64,000 nt of DNA from JACVRX01 sp046726315 (GTDB lineage: Bacteria > Actinomycetota > Actinomycetes > Jiangellales > Jiangellaceae). The translations under genes were made by a program, and so were the position numbers. Position 1 is the stretch's first letter. Each line of letters opens with the position of its first letter. Below, piece by piece: positions 36,286-47,026 of the stretch. Where the stretch lies: NCBI GenBank assembly GCA_046726315.1, contig JBKPAG010000021.1, positions 1 through 64,000 on the forward strand. The letters run 5' to 3'. The notes under the pieces are model-generated. The model ran no database searches. It was not told the origin of the DNA and saw nothing but the letters and a program-made list of their open reading frames with translations.

Positions 36286-38112
36286 CTAGCCCGAGTACAT
36301 GCGGTCGAGGGTGTCGGCGTACTTCGTCTCGACGGCTTTGCGCTTGACCTTCAGGCTGGGGGTCAGGTCGCCGTCGTCGACGGTCAGGTCCTGCGGCAGG
36401 ATCTCGAACTTCTTGATCGTCTCCCACCGTTCCAGCCGGGCGTTGAGCTCGTCGACGTGCCCCTGAACCAGCTCCCGGACCTGCGGTGAGAGCACGAGTT
36501 GCTCGTATGGCGTACCCGCTAGGTCGTTCTGATCGGCCCAGCCGGCAATCGCATCGGGATCCAGTGTGATCAGCGCGGTGCAGTAGTTGCGGCCGTCACC
36601 GTGGACGACGATCTGGCTGGCATAGGGGCTCACTGCCTTGAAGATGACCTCGACCTTCTGCGGGGCCACGTACTTGCCACCCGAGGTCTTGATGAGGTCC
36701 TTCTTGCGGTCGGTGATCCGGACGTAGCCGCGATCGAGCTCAGCGATGTCGCCGGTGAGGAACCAGCCGTCGTCGGTAAACACCTCAGCTGTCTGCCCGG
36801 GATTGTTGTGGTATCCGCGCATGATGCCCGGGCCTTTCAGCAGCAGCTCGCCGTCCGCGGCGATCCGGACCTGGGTGCCCGGTGCTGGGGGTCCGACCGT
36901 TCCGAACCGGGTGTCGTCCGGGAGATTGACCGCGGTCGCTGCGCTGGTCTCGGTGAGCCCGTACCCCTCGAGAATCGTCATTCCGGCCGCGTGGAACCAT
37001 TCGGCGACATCGCGAGACAGCGCAGCCGAACCGCTGACGAAGAACCGCACCCGCCCGCCGAGCCGTTCCCTGATCTTGTGGAAGACCAGCTTGTCGGCCA
37101 GCGCGTACTGGCGAGCAAGCAGTCCGCTGGGCTCCCGGCCTTGCTGGCGCAGCTGCGAGACCTTGTGCCCGACGCTGAACGCCCAGCCGAAGATCTTCGC
37201 CTTCAGACCGCCCTCAGCCGCCACGCCGGTGATGACCCGGGACCGGACCTTTTCGAAGATGCGCGGGGCACCGGCCATGAACGTCGGCTTCACGACGCCG
37301 AGGTTCTCGACGATGCGGTCGAGGTTGCCGTCGATCGCGGTCGCGAAGCCGATCCGCAGCTGCAGCACCTCCAACACCTTGCCGAACGAGTGCGACAGCG
37401 GCAGCCACAGGTACTGCACGTCGTCCGGGGTCAGGATCCTGAGTGCATCGACGGCCGCGGCCTCGTAGGTCCAGTTGTCGTGCACCAGGCGTACCCCCTT
37501 TGGCCGCCCAGTGGTTCCAGAGGTGTAGATCAGCGTTGCAAGGTCCTCAGGGCCCACGGCGGCGAGCGCGTCGTCGACTGCGGTAGGCCGATCGGCCAGG
37601 AGGGCCCGGCCGCGCTCCTCGAGCTCGGCCAATGTCATGACCAGGTCGCCCTTACTGGAACCCTCGAAGACGACGACAGCCATCAGGTTGGGCAGGTCGG
37701 CGCGATGTTCCAGAACCTTCTCCACCTGGGCGTCGTCGTCGGCGAACACGACCCGAGAACCAGAGTCGGACAGGATGTAGTAGACGTCGTCGGGAGTCGT
37801 CGACGGATAGACGGTGGTCGTCGCCGCCCCGGCAGACATGATCGCGAGGTCGGCGAGCACCCACTCGATTCGGGTGGACGATGCGATAGCGACCCGCTGC
37901 TCGGCCTCGACCCCGAGGGCGAGCAGGCCAGCCGCGATGTCCCAGACTCGGTCACGGGTCTGCTCCCAGGTCAACGAGGTCCAGCCGCCCCCTTCGGGGT
38001 AGCGGAACGCCTCACGCGTCGGGGTGGCAGCGACTCGGTCCAGGAACATCCGCCCCACGGACGCCGGTCGATCCTTGACGATCTCGGCCGGATCGGTCAC
38101 CACGTCGGTCAT
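36286..38112 (-). CDS. long-chain fatty-acid-CoA ligase (AMP-forming)
   Basis: A 608-residue ANL-superfamily enzyme. The AMP-binding motifs are TLIYTSGTTGRPKGVRLVHD (P-loop), LEGYGLTETSAATAVNLPDD, and DGWFLTGDIAELDRGYVRIT, with the lysine region ITDRKKDLIKTSGGKYVAPQ. It activates fatty acids for beta-oxidation or lipid synthesis. ATG 38110-38112 is the start; the stop is at 36286. The gene and lepA are close but not overlapping, about 100 bases apart. Confidence 0.93.
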   Translation of the reverse strand: MTDVVTDPAEIVKDRPASVGRMFLDRVAATPTREAFRYPEGGGWTSLTWEQTRDRVWDIAAGLLALGVEAEQRVAIASSTRIEWVLADLAIMSAGAATTTVYPSTTPDDVYYILSDSGSRVVFADDDAQVEKVLEHRADLPNLMAVVVFEGSSKGDLVMTLAELEERGRALLADRPTAVDDALAAVGPEDLATLIYTSGTTGRPKGVRLVHDNWTYEAAAVDALRILTPDDVQYLWLPLSHSFGKVLEVLQLRIGFATAIDGNLDRIVENLGVVKPTFMAGAPRIFEKVRSRVITGVAAEGGLKAKIFGWAFSVGHKVSQLRQQGREPSGLLARQYALADKLVFHKIRERLGGRVRFFVSGSAALSRDVAEWFHAAGMTILEGYGLTETSAATAVNLPDDTRFGTVGPPAPGTQVRIAADGELLLKGPGIMRGYHNNPGQTAEVFTDDGWFLTGDIAELDRGYVRITDRKKDLIKTSGGKYVAPQKVEVIFKAVSPYASQIVVHGDGRNYCTALITLDPDAIAGWADQNDLAGTPYEQLVLSPQVRELVQGHVDELNARLERWETIKKFEILPQDLTVDDGDLTPSLKVKRKAVETKYADTLDRMYSG

Positions 38113-38211
38113 CGGTCTCCTCCAGGTCCGGGACCGGCGACGATGGGGTCCCGTTGTTCGAACGGTATTGCGTCCGCGGACCGGATGGGAGTCCCGGGGC
38201 AGGAGCTCCGG

Positions 38212-40068
<1,857 letters not shown>

Positions 40069-40151
40069 GGACTTCCTCGGCGATGTGGACGGGGTCGCGT
40101 CGGTCGGTGGTGGCGTGGGGTAGCCCCTCGGGGTCATCATCCCACGTGGCG

Positions 40152-40979
40152 TCACGCTGCGGCCTCGGCGACGGTGCCCGCGGCCACATAGCCGAGCACC
40201 GTCACCCAGAGCGTCCCTTCGGCGTCGGCGCGGCGCAGCGCCGCGAACCACCGGTCCCGCAGGTCCGCCGGGACAATCTCCGCCTCCGCCGGGATCTGCT
40301 CGTTGAACTGCGGGAAGATCGTCCCTACATCGGTGAGCGAGGTGTACGTGAACGGGTGTACGCGGACCTCGACGTCGACCAGGCCGGCGCGCACCATTCG
40401 CCGGCGCAGCGTGCGCCCGATGGCCGGTTGTGGCGAGAGGGTGTTCATCATGCCGAAGACTGCGTCGACCAGAGACGGTTCGTCGATGTCCACGGCAGCG
40501 GAGCGCCAGTCGGTGTCCAGGACGCACACCACACCGTCGGGGACGGTCACGCGCACCAGCTCTCCGATGGCGGCGTCCGGGTCGGAGAGGTGCTGCAGCA
40601 CCCGCTCGCATCGAGCCCGGTCGAAGGAGTTCGCGGCAAAGTGGAGGTCCGTGACGTCGGCGCGCTCATACGTCACGCCCACGCCGTCGTCGCGGGCCCG
40701 CGCTGCGTCGATCATTTGCCGGCTCAGATCCACTGCGGTGACTCCACCGTCGGGACCCACCAGGGCAGCCAGCTCGCGGGCAACCTCGCCCAGGCCGCAT
40801 CCCGCGTCGAGGATCCGCAGGCCAGGGACGAGAACGAGGAGGTCGAGGGCGATTTCGCGCCAGGCGCGAACTTCCTGCAGGTTCGCCACTGCCTCCAGAT
40901 AGCCCATCAGTTGCGGCGCCAAGTGGGATTGGTCGATCCGGGCGAAGACTCTCTCCGAGTTCCCCGGCGGGATCGTCAC
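40152..40979 (-). CDS. class I SAM-dependent methyltransferase
   Basis: A 275-residue protein. Motif I LRILDAGCGLGEVARELAAL binds S-adenosylmethionine; the acidic motif VTAVDLSRQMIDAARARDD and FDRARCERVLQHLSDPDAA follow. The C-terminal substrate cap contains TYTSLTDVGTIFPQFNEQIP. Substrate not determinable (UbiE/small-molecule type). It starts at ATG 40977-40979, with GGGG upstream, next to lepA. Confidence 0.82.
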   Translation of the reverse strand: MTIPPGNSERVFARIDQSHLAPQLMGYLEAVANLQEVRAWREIALDLLVLVPGLRILDAGCGLGEVARELAALVGPDGGVTAVDLSRQMIDAARARDDGVGVTYERADVTDLHFAANSFDRARCERVLQHLSDPDAAIGELVRVTVPDGVVCVLDTDWRSAAVDIDEPSLVDAVFGMMNTLSPQPAIGRTLRRRMVRAGLVDVEVRVHPFTYTSLTDVGTIFPQFNEQIPAEAEIVPADLRDRWFAALRRADAEGTLWVTVLGYVAAGTVAEAAA

Positions 40980-41049
40980 GCGCGAATCATGGCACCGGGT
41001 CGCGTGGACCGGCCAGCACCAGCACGGCCGCAGGCTCCCGACGGGTACC

Positions 41050-41493
41050 GTGCCATGCGTGGAGATCGACGACGTCGAACCAGGCCGCAGCGGTCCCTAC
41101 GCCACCACCGAGGCGCACGACGCCGATGCGGTCGTCGCGTCATACAACCCCGACACCGACGGCGATCCAGACCCCGGCGAGATCGTCTGGACCTGGGTGC
41201 CGTATGAGGAGGACGACGGCCGGGGCAAGGACCGTCCGGTGCTGGTCGTCGCCCGGGAGGCAACGGGCACGCTGATTGCTGTCCGGCTCTCCAGCCACGA
41301 CCATGACGACGACCGCGACTGGATCCCGCTCGGCGCGGGAACCTGGGACGGGGAGGGCCGGCCGTCCTGGGTCGACGTCGGCCGCGTGCTTCGTGTACAC
41401 CCGCAAGGAATGCGCCGCGAGGCCGCCTGTCTGGACCGCGACCGCTTCGATCTGGTCATCGGACGGCTTCGGGACCGCTACGGCTGGGTGTGA
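41050..41493 (+). CDS. PemK/MazF-like protein, no antitoxin beside it
   Basis: A 147-residue protein with a C-terminal MazF/PemK fold: EIVWTWVPYEEDDGRGKDRP, VLVVAREATGTLIAVRLSSH, and VLRVHPQGMRREAACLDRDR. MazF toxins cleave mRNA; however no antitoxin gene is adjacent and the gene sits beside rpsT as a conserved neighbour in actinobacteria, so it may not be a toxin. Start is GTG 41050 or GTG 41059 (VEIDDVEPG); neither has a strong site. Confidence 0.7.
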   Translation: MPCVEIDDVEPGRSGPYATTEAHDADAVVASYNPDTDGDPDPGEIVWTWVPYEEDDGRGKDRPVLVVAREATGTLIAVRLSSHDHDDDRDWIPLGAGTWDGEGRPSWVDVGRVLRVHPQGMRREAACLDRDRFDLVIGRLRDRYGWV

Positions 41494-41580
41494 TGTGCCG
41501 TTTGGTTCGCTCCATGCAGCGCTGGTAACCTGAGCCCTTTCCTATCGCACGAGATTCCGATTACCAATGAGGGCCCATTT

Positions 41581-41841
41581 GTGGCGAACATCAAGCAGCA
41601 AAAGAAGCGCATCCTCACCAACGAGAAGGCCCGGCAGCGCAACAAGGCGGCCAAGTCCTCGCTGAAGACCGCCGTGCGCCGGTTCAACGCGGCCGCGGAT
41701 TCCGGCGACGCCGAGCAGGCAGTGACCTTGGCCCGCGAAGCCAGTCGCAAACTCGACAAGGCCGCAAGTAAGGGCGTCATCCACAAGAACCAGGCCGCCA
41801 ATCGCAAGTCGGCGGTCGGCAAGCGCGCCGCGACTCTCTAG
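41581..41841 (+). CDS. rpsT: 30S ribosomal protein S20
   Basis: An 86-residue basic helical protein: ANIKQQKKRILTNEKARQRN, AKSSLKTAVRRFNAAADSGD, KGVIHKNQAANRKSAVGKRA. It binds 16S rRNA. It starts at GTG 41581. No strong ribosome-binding site is visible, as is common in some S20 genes. It is convergent with holA; the two stops are 14 bases apart. Confidence 0.97.
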   Translation: MANIKQQKKRILTNEKARQRNKAAKSSLKTAVRRFNAAADSGDAEQAVTLAREASRKLDKAASKGVIHKNQAANRKSAVGKRAATL

Positions 41842-41855
41842 CCGGCGCGCGCCCC

Positions 41856-42830
41856 TCAGGCCGCTCGAGCGGCCCCGATCTCCAGCACCGCAGTCGTGAG
41901 TGCCAGCGTCGGGTCATTACCGCCCCCCTTGACCGCGAGGTCGGCCGCAGCGACTGCGCGAATCGCCCGGACCAGCCCGGTCGGGGTCCAGCCCCGGAGC
42001 TGGCCGCGGAGAATGCGCACCTTCCATGACGGCACTCCCAGGTCCCGAGCGATGTCGGCGTCGCGGACGCCGCGTGGGGTACCCGCCACCCGGGCCAGCA
42101 AGCGCACGGCCGTCGCAAGGGCGGCCGTGACGAGTACCGGGTCGGTGCCGGTCTCCAATGCCCACCGCAGCTGCTCCAGAGCGTCCGCGGTCCGGCCCTC
42201 GACCGCCCGGTCGGCAACGACCCAGCCCTTCACCTCGGCGCGGCCTTCGAAATATGTAGCGACCACCGCGTCGTCGACCACGCCGTCGTCGGCGTCGGCA
42301 ACCAGCTGAGCCGCCGCCGATGCGAGCCCGCGCAGGTCACCGCCCAGGGCTTCGACCAGCCGGCGAGCCGCCGGCTCGGTGATCGTCCCGCCGGCCGCGG
42401 CCACCTCAGCACGGACGAACGCGACCTGGTCGTCCGGCCGGGTCATCCGATCGCACGTCACCACGCGGGCGCCCGCGGTGCGAAGCTCGGCGAGCAGCCG
42501 CTTGCCCTTCGCCCCTCCCGAGTGGACGACGACGAGATGGGTATCCGGCGCGGGCGCAGCTGCGTACCGAAGCAGCGCCCTGGCGGCCTGGTCACCCATG
42601 TCCTCAGTGGAGCGCACCACCAGCACTCGGCGGGTCGCGAACAGCGACGGGCTCATCTGCTCCGCCAGCGCGGCGGCTGTGAGGTCGCTGCCCGCGATCT
42701 CGGTCACGTCTGCGTCGGAGTCGGCAGCGCGGGCCGACGTGATAACCGCGCGAACCGCCCGGTCGGCGAGAAACCCCTCCGGGCCGACGACCAGGGTCAC
42801 GGGTACCAGGTGCACGTCGAGAACGGACAT
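41856..42830 (-). CDS. holA: DNA polymerase III subunit delta
   Basis: A 324-residue clamp-loader subunit. Segments such as LVVGPEGFLADRAVRAVITS, LLRYAAAPAPDTHLVVVHSG, GAKGKRLLAELRTAGARVVT, and GLASAAAQLVADADDGVVDD match actinobacterial HolA. It loads the sliding clamp with gamma and delta-prime. ATG 42828-42830 is the start. A 16-bp palindrome GGCCGCTCGAGCGGCC (41859-41874) covers its last codons and the gap to rpsT. Confidence 0.9.
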   Translation of the reverse strand: MSVLDVHLVPVTLVVGPEGFLADRAVRAVITSARAADSDADVTEIAGSDLTAAALAEQMSPSLFATRRVLVVRSTEDMGDQAARALLRYAAAPAPDTHLVVVHSGGAKGKRLLAELRTAGARVVTCDRMTRPDDQVAFVRAEVAAAGGTITEPAARRLVEALGGDLRGLASAAAQLVADADDGVVDDAVVATYFEGRAEVKGWVVADRAVEGRTADALEQLRWALETGTDPVLVTAALATAVRLLARVAGTPRGVRDADIARDLGVPSWKVRILRGQLRGWTPTGLVRAIRAVAAADLAVKGGGNDPTLALTTAVLEIGAARAA

Positions 42831-42843
42831 CGGGCCAAGGATT

Positions 42844-45194
42844 TCACGCGTCGCCAGCGTCCACTGTGGTTGCCCGCCCTGCCCGCGGTCCGCCGGTCAC
42901 GACACCGAGTCCTTCGCCCGTGTCGACCACTGCGACGGACCCGTCGACGTCCGTGCGCACGACCCGAACCGCCATCTCTTCGAACATGTCGAGGGTCTCC
43001 CTGGCGGGATGTCCGTGGGTGTTGCCGGCTCCGACACTGACCAGCGCGACCCGCGTGCCGAGGTTGGTCAGCAGCTCTGGCTCCTGATGGACAGAGCCGT
43101 GGTGCGGCACCTTCAGAACGTCGGCGTGTAGGCCCGGCTCGGCGCCGAGGATGGCTCGCTGCGCCTCGGGCTCGATGTCGCCGGTGAGCAGGATCCGGAC
43201 GCCGTCCACCGTCGCATCGAGCACGACGCTGGCGTTGTTCGGCGGGGAACCGTCGCTGATGATCCGACGAGGCCAGACGACTCGTAGGCGCACGGACTCA
43301 CCCACCACGAGGTCGTCACCCGCGCGGGCCTGGCTGACCGGGATCCCTGTTGCAGCCAGCGACTTACGCACATCGGCGGCGTACTCGTCCGGATCATCGA
43401 GCGGCGACACCAGCACCTGGCCGACCCGCCGTCCGTCGATGACTCCTGGCAGTCCGACGACGTGATCGGCATGGAAGTGGGTGAGCACGAGCAGCGGAAC
43501 CTGCCGAATCTCGAGCGAGTCGAGGCACCGGTCGACGAACGATGGCTCCGGTCCAGCATCGACAACCACTGCCGTACCGGGTCCGACGCGCAGCGCCAAC
43601 GCGTCGCCTTGCCCGACGTCGCACGCGACGACCAGCCAATCGGACGGCGGCCACCCGGGCGATGGAGGCCGCACCAGGATCACGGCAGCGAGCACGAGAG
43701 CGGCCGGAATCGCCCACCGTGGGCGGCGAAGCAGAACCGGCAACATCGCTGCCGTGCCGAGCGCCGTCGCGGTGGCGGCCAGCACGCCGATGGCACCGGT
43801 TGGCCAGGCCACGACGGCACCGGGCAGGTCGGCACCGTGCTCGGCGACGACCAGATCCACGACGCCGGCAGGCCGGCCAGCCACCCCAGGGCGCCGGACG
43901 CATACGCGGACAGGGGCGAGACCACCGCGGCGGCTGCGCCGAGGATGGTGGCCGCGGCCACGACCGGAGCGACCATGATGTTCGCCGGGAGCGACGCCAG
44001 GCTCGCCTGTGCCGTAATGGCGACCACGATCGGCGCACACGCCACCTGCGCAGCGAGCGGCACGGCGAGTGCCTCCGCCAGCGGCCGTGGCAGCCAGGGC
44101 ATGGCATCGCGCCATGCCGGTGACAGGACCAGGATCGCGCCGGTGGCCAGCACCGAAAGGGCGAACCCCGCGTCGCGGGCCAGCCAAGGATCGGCCAGCA
44201 GCAACGCGAGAACTGCCGCCGCCAGGGCCGGCGGGCCGCGGCGTCGTCCGGACGCGGTGAGGGACGCGACCGCGATCACGCCCATGACTGCGGCCCTCAA
44301 CACACTCGGCTCGGGCCGTGCCAGCAGCACGAAGCCAGCCACCGTGATGCCGCCGAGCACTGGAAGCCCGTAGCTTCGCACGCCCATCCACCGGGCCAGC
44401 CCCAGGACGGCAACCAGCAGGATCGTGACATTCGTGCCTGAAACGGCCGTCAAATGAGAGAGGCCGGTCGCCCGCATGTCAGCACGCACCGACTCGGGCA
44501 GCAGGCTCTCGTCCCCGACGACGAGGGCGGGTACCAACCCCCGCGGGCCGTCATCCAGGCCATCGACCGCGTCACGCAGCCCGGCTCGCAACGGTTCCGT
44601 GAGCCGACCCGCGATACCGGGTGGTCCGTGGACTCGCGGCGGGTTCCCGACCCGCAGTAGCGCCGCGATGTCGGCTGACCGCTCGGTGGGGGCGAGGCGT
44701 CCGGAGGCCGAGACTCGTTGGCCCGGTCGAAGTCGGGTCCACTCAGTACTCGCGGCGAGCAGCAGGACGGGAGTCCGGACCGCCGCGGTGACGCCGCCGC
44801 CGGTGACCTGTTCGATCCGTAGCCTCCCGATCACGTACGGCGCCCGGCCTGCTGCTGCTGCGCGAAGCTGGGGGTCATTGGTGACGACGCCGGTGATCCG
44901 GACCTCGGCGCGCTTGCCAGCCAGCTCATCGACCGGCCCGGCCCGCACCGTTGCCGCCCGCGCCGCTCCGGCGACCACCCCGCCGAGCAGACACACCAGC
45001 GCGACGCTCGTGGCCAGACGTGCCGGCCGCGATCCGCCGACCCGGCCGACGACGATGGCAGCCGCCGTGATGCCGGCACCGGCCGCGACCAGTCCCGAGG
45101 GTGGCGCGACGACGCCGACTAGCACTCCGGTCCAGGTGCCGACCGCAGCCGGCACCAGCCGCAGGTCTGGTCGGCCCGACGCCGCTGCATTCAC
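42844..45194 (-). pseudogene. comEC: competence protein ComEC, interrupted by a frameshift
   Basis: The first frame (GTG 45192-45194) has an OB-like N-terminal domain (AGPVDELAGKRAEVRITGV), then the ComEC transmembrane channel (SHLTAVSGTNVTILLVAVLG, ASLPANIMVAPVVAAATILG), ending after LGWLAGLPAS. The second frame continues VVDLVVAEHGADLPGAVVAW, then a metallo-beta-lactamase DNase domain with LVLTHFHADHVVGLPGVIDG and VLKVPHHGSVHQEP. One added base in 43861-43872 restores one reading frame of about 783 residues. ComEC imports single-stranded DNA. Its start overlaps the comEA stop (GTGA, 45191-45194). It may be a real loss of competence or an indel error. Confidence 0.85.
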
Positions 45195-46063
45195 ACGGTG
45201 ACCAGATCGGCGAGTTCGGCGAAGATCGCCGGGCCTATACCCGACACATCTTGGAGTTCGTCGGCCGATGTGAACCGGCCGTGCTCGTCCCGCCAGGCCA
45301 GGATCCGGCCGGCGAGTGCAGGCCCGATTCCCGGCAGGGCCTCGAGTTGCTCGGCGGATGCTGTGTTGAGGTTGACCAAGACTGGTGCAGCGGGTTGGCC
45401 ACTGGGGGCCGCGTCAGCGCCGGCGGGTGCCGGCACACCGACCAGAATCTGCTCGCCGTCCGTGATCAGCCGCGCGAGGTTGAGGCCGGTCAGGTCGACG
45501 CCCCTGAGCGCACCACCGGCCGCGTCCACTGCGTCGAGCACTCGGGAGCCCGAGGGCAGCCGGACTATGCCTGGCTTGCGTACCTTCCCAGCCACGTGCA
45601 CTACGAGCTGCGCCGGTTCGCTCGCGGGAGAGCCGGCCGGCTCCGAATCGGGCAGGCCCGACGCGGGCGTGCCGGTGGCAACGACCGTCGCGGAGACACC
45701 TGACCCAACCGGTTCGACCCGCGGTCTGCCGAGCCCCAACAGCAACGCGGCGACGGCCAGTCCCAGCAGGACGACGAGCACGATGACAACGGCGTGCCCA
45801 CTCTCGAGGCCGACTCGGCCACCCCGTACCGTCGCGGGCAGCGATTCAACGGCCGCCCGCAGCGCGAGTGGCAGCCGGTCGACTGCCGCCGACCCGACGC
45901 GCGGTGCCGCTTCCTCGGCTGTGTCGAGGCCTGGCGGCACCTGCGGCACCCAACCCGCTCGCCGCGCAGCAACCCGGCGGCTGATCGCTGCCAGGCGGCG
46001 CCGGGCCGCATGCCGATCATCCTCGGTGGGCGCGCGCCGGCGCGCCGCAACTGGCCATCGCAT
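45191..46063 (-). CDS. comEA: competence protein ComEA (SLBB plus helix-hairpin-helix)
   Basis: A 290-residue DNA receptor. One membrane helix near residues 91-111 (AVVIVLVVLLGLAVAALLLG). Extracellular SLBB domain: LVVHVAGKVRKPGIVRLPSG. Two helix-hairpin-helix motifs at the C-terminus: LVNLNTASAEQLEALPGIGP and DVSGIGPAIFAELADL. It binds incoming dsDNA and feeds ComEC. GTGA overlap with comEC shows coupling. Start ATG 46061-46063 lacks a clear ribosome-binding site. Confidence 0.9.
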   Translation of the reverse strand: MRWPVAARRRAPTEDDRHAARRRLAAISRRVAARRAGWVPQVPPGLDTAEEAAPRVGSAAVDRLPLALRAAVESLPATVRGGRVGLESGHAVVIVLVVLLGLAVAALLLGLGRPRVEPVGSGVSATVVATGTPASGLPDSEPAGSPASEPAQLVVHVAGKVRKPGIVRLPSGSRVLDAVDAAGGALRGVDLTGLNLARLITDGEQILVGVPAPAGADAAPSGQPAAPVLVNLNTASAEQLEALPGIGPALAGRILAWRDEHGRFTSADELQDVSGIGPAIFAELADLVTV

Positions 46064-46154
46064 CCTGCGACGCTAGGCGGCGCCGACACCAGGTCACAGA
46101 TCGTCAGGGCTGGGCTGTGGATACCGGGGTCGACGTCACGGCTGCTGTGGACGA

Positions 46155-47015
46155 TCACGCCGCGCCGGCTGGGTGCGGAGACACCACCACGGCAAGCAGT
46201 CCGGGTCCGGTGTGGGCGCCGATCACGGCGCCCACCTCCGAGACGAGCAGCTGATCGACAGCGGGCAGCCTGGCCCGTATCCGGTGCGCCAGCGCCACGG
46301 CACGGTCGGCGTTGTCCAGGTGGTGCACGGCCACACCAACCGGACCAGCCCCGGCCCGCTCCAGCGCCAGTTCTTCCAGCCGGGCAACCGCCCGGGAGAA
46401 CGTGCGCACCTTTTCCAGCGGCTGAATTTCGCCCCGGTGCAGATACAGCAGCGGCTTCACGGCGAGAGCGGCGCCCAGCAGCGCCTGCGCGGCACCGATC
46501 CGTCCGCCCCGGCGCAGGTACTCCAGCGTGTCGAGGCAGAAGAACGCCGATGACGACTCGGCCCGCCGGCGCGCCACCTCGCCGACTTCTTCGAACGAGC
46601 AGCCACGGTCGGCTGCGTCGGCGGCCGAAAGGGCAGCGAAACCGAGCCCCATCCCCAGCGACTGCGAATCAATGACGTCGACCGGGACCGGCGCGTCGTT
46701 CGCCGCCAGCCGGGCGGAGTCGGCGGTCCCTGACAACTGTCCGGAGATATGCACCGAGACGACCGCGGTCGCTCCGGCAGCAACGGCGGATTCGTAGGTG
46801 TCCAGGAACGCCCGCGGGCTGGGTCGCGAGGTGCTGACCCTGACCCGGCGTCGCAGGGCATCGGAAAGCTCCCGAGGCCCGAACGCAGTCCCCTCGTCGA
46901 AAGACCGGCCGTCGACGACGACCTTCAGGGGGACGACGATGACGCCGGCGGCGTCAGCGATCTCCGGGCCGAGATAACTGGTGGAGTCGGTGACGACAGC
47001 GACATCCCGGCCCAT
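46155..47015 (-). CDS. DegV-family fatty-acid-binding protein
   Basis: A 286-residue protein. Start VAVVTDSTSYLGPEIADAAG, then VSTSRPSPRAFLDTYESAV, VVSVHISGQLSGTADSARLA and VIDSQSLGMGLGFAALSAAD give the conserved Ser/Thr and Arg lipid-carboxylate contacts. Family proteins bind fatty acids and work with fatty-acid kinase. No kinase is seen nearby. The ATG 47013-47015 is fitting (MGRDVAVVTDSTSY). Confidence 0.9.
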   Translation of the reverse strand: MGRDVAVVTDSTSYLGPEIADAAGVIVVPLKVVVDGRSFDEGTAFGPRELSDALRRRVRVSTSRPSPRAFLDTYESAVAAGATAVVSVHISGQLSGTADSARLAANDAPVPVDVIDSQSLGMGLGFAALSAADAADRGCSFEEVGEVARRRAESSSAFFCLDTLEYLRRGGRIGAAQALLGAALAVKPLLYLHRGEIQPLEKVRTFSRAVARLEELALERAGAGPVGVAVHHLDNADRAVALAHRIRARLPAVDQLLVSEVGAVIGAHTGPGLLAVVVSPHPAGAA

Positions 47016-47026
47016 GGCCGGGAAGG

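Noticed and set aside
40069..40611. N-terminal extension of lepA
   Set aside because: Overlaps the methyltransferase and has no family similarity; start at 40068 has a ribosome-binding site.
41859..41874. GGCCGCTCGAGCGGCC palindrome as a rho-independent terminator between rpsT and holA
   Set aside because: Lies within holA's last codons and has no T-run on either strand.
42844..45194. comEC as two separate genes
   Set aside because: The downstream half lacks a start with a ribosome-binding site and the halves join perfectly with one base.
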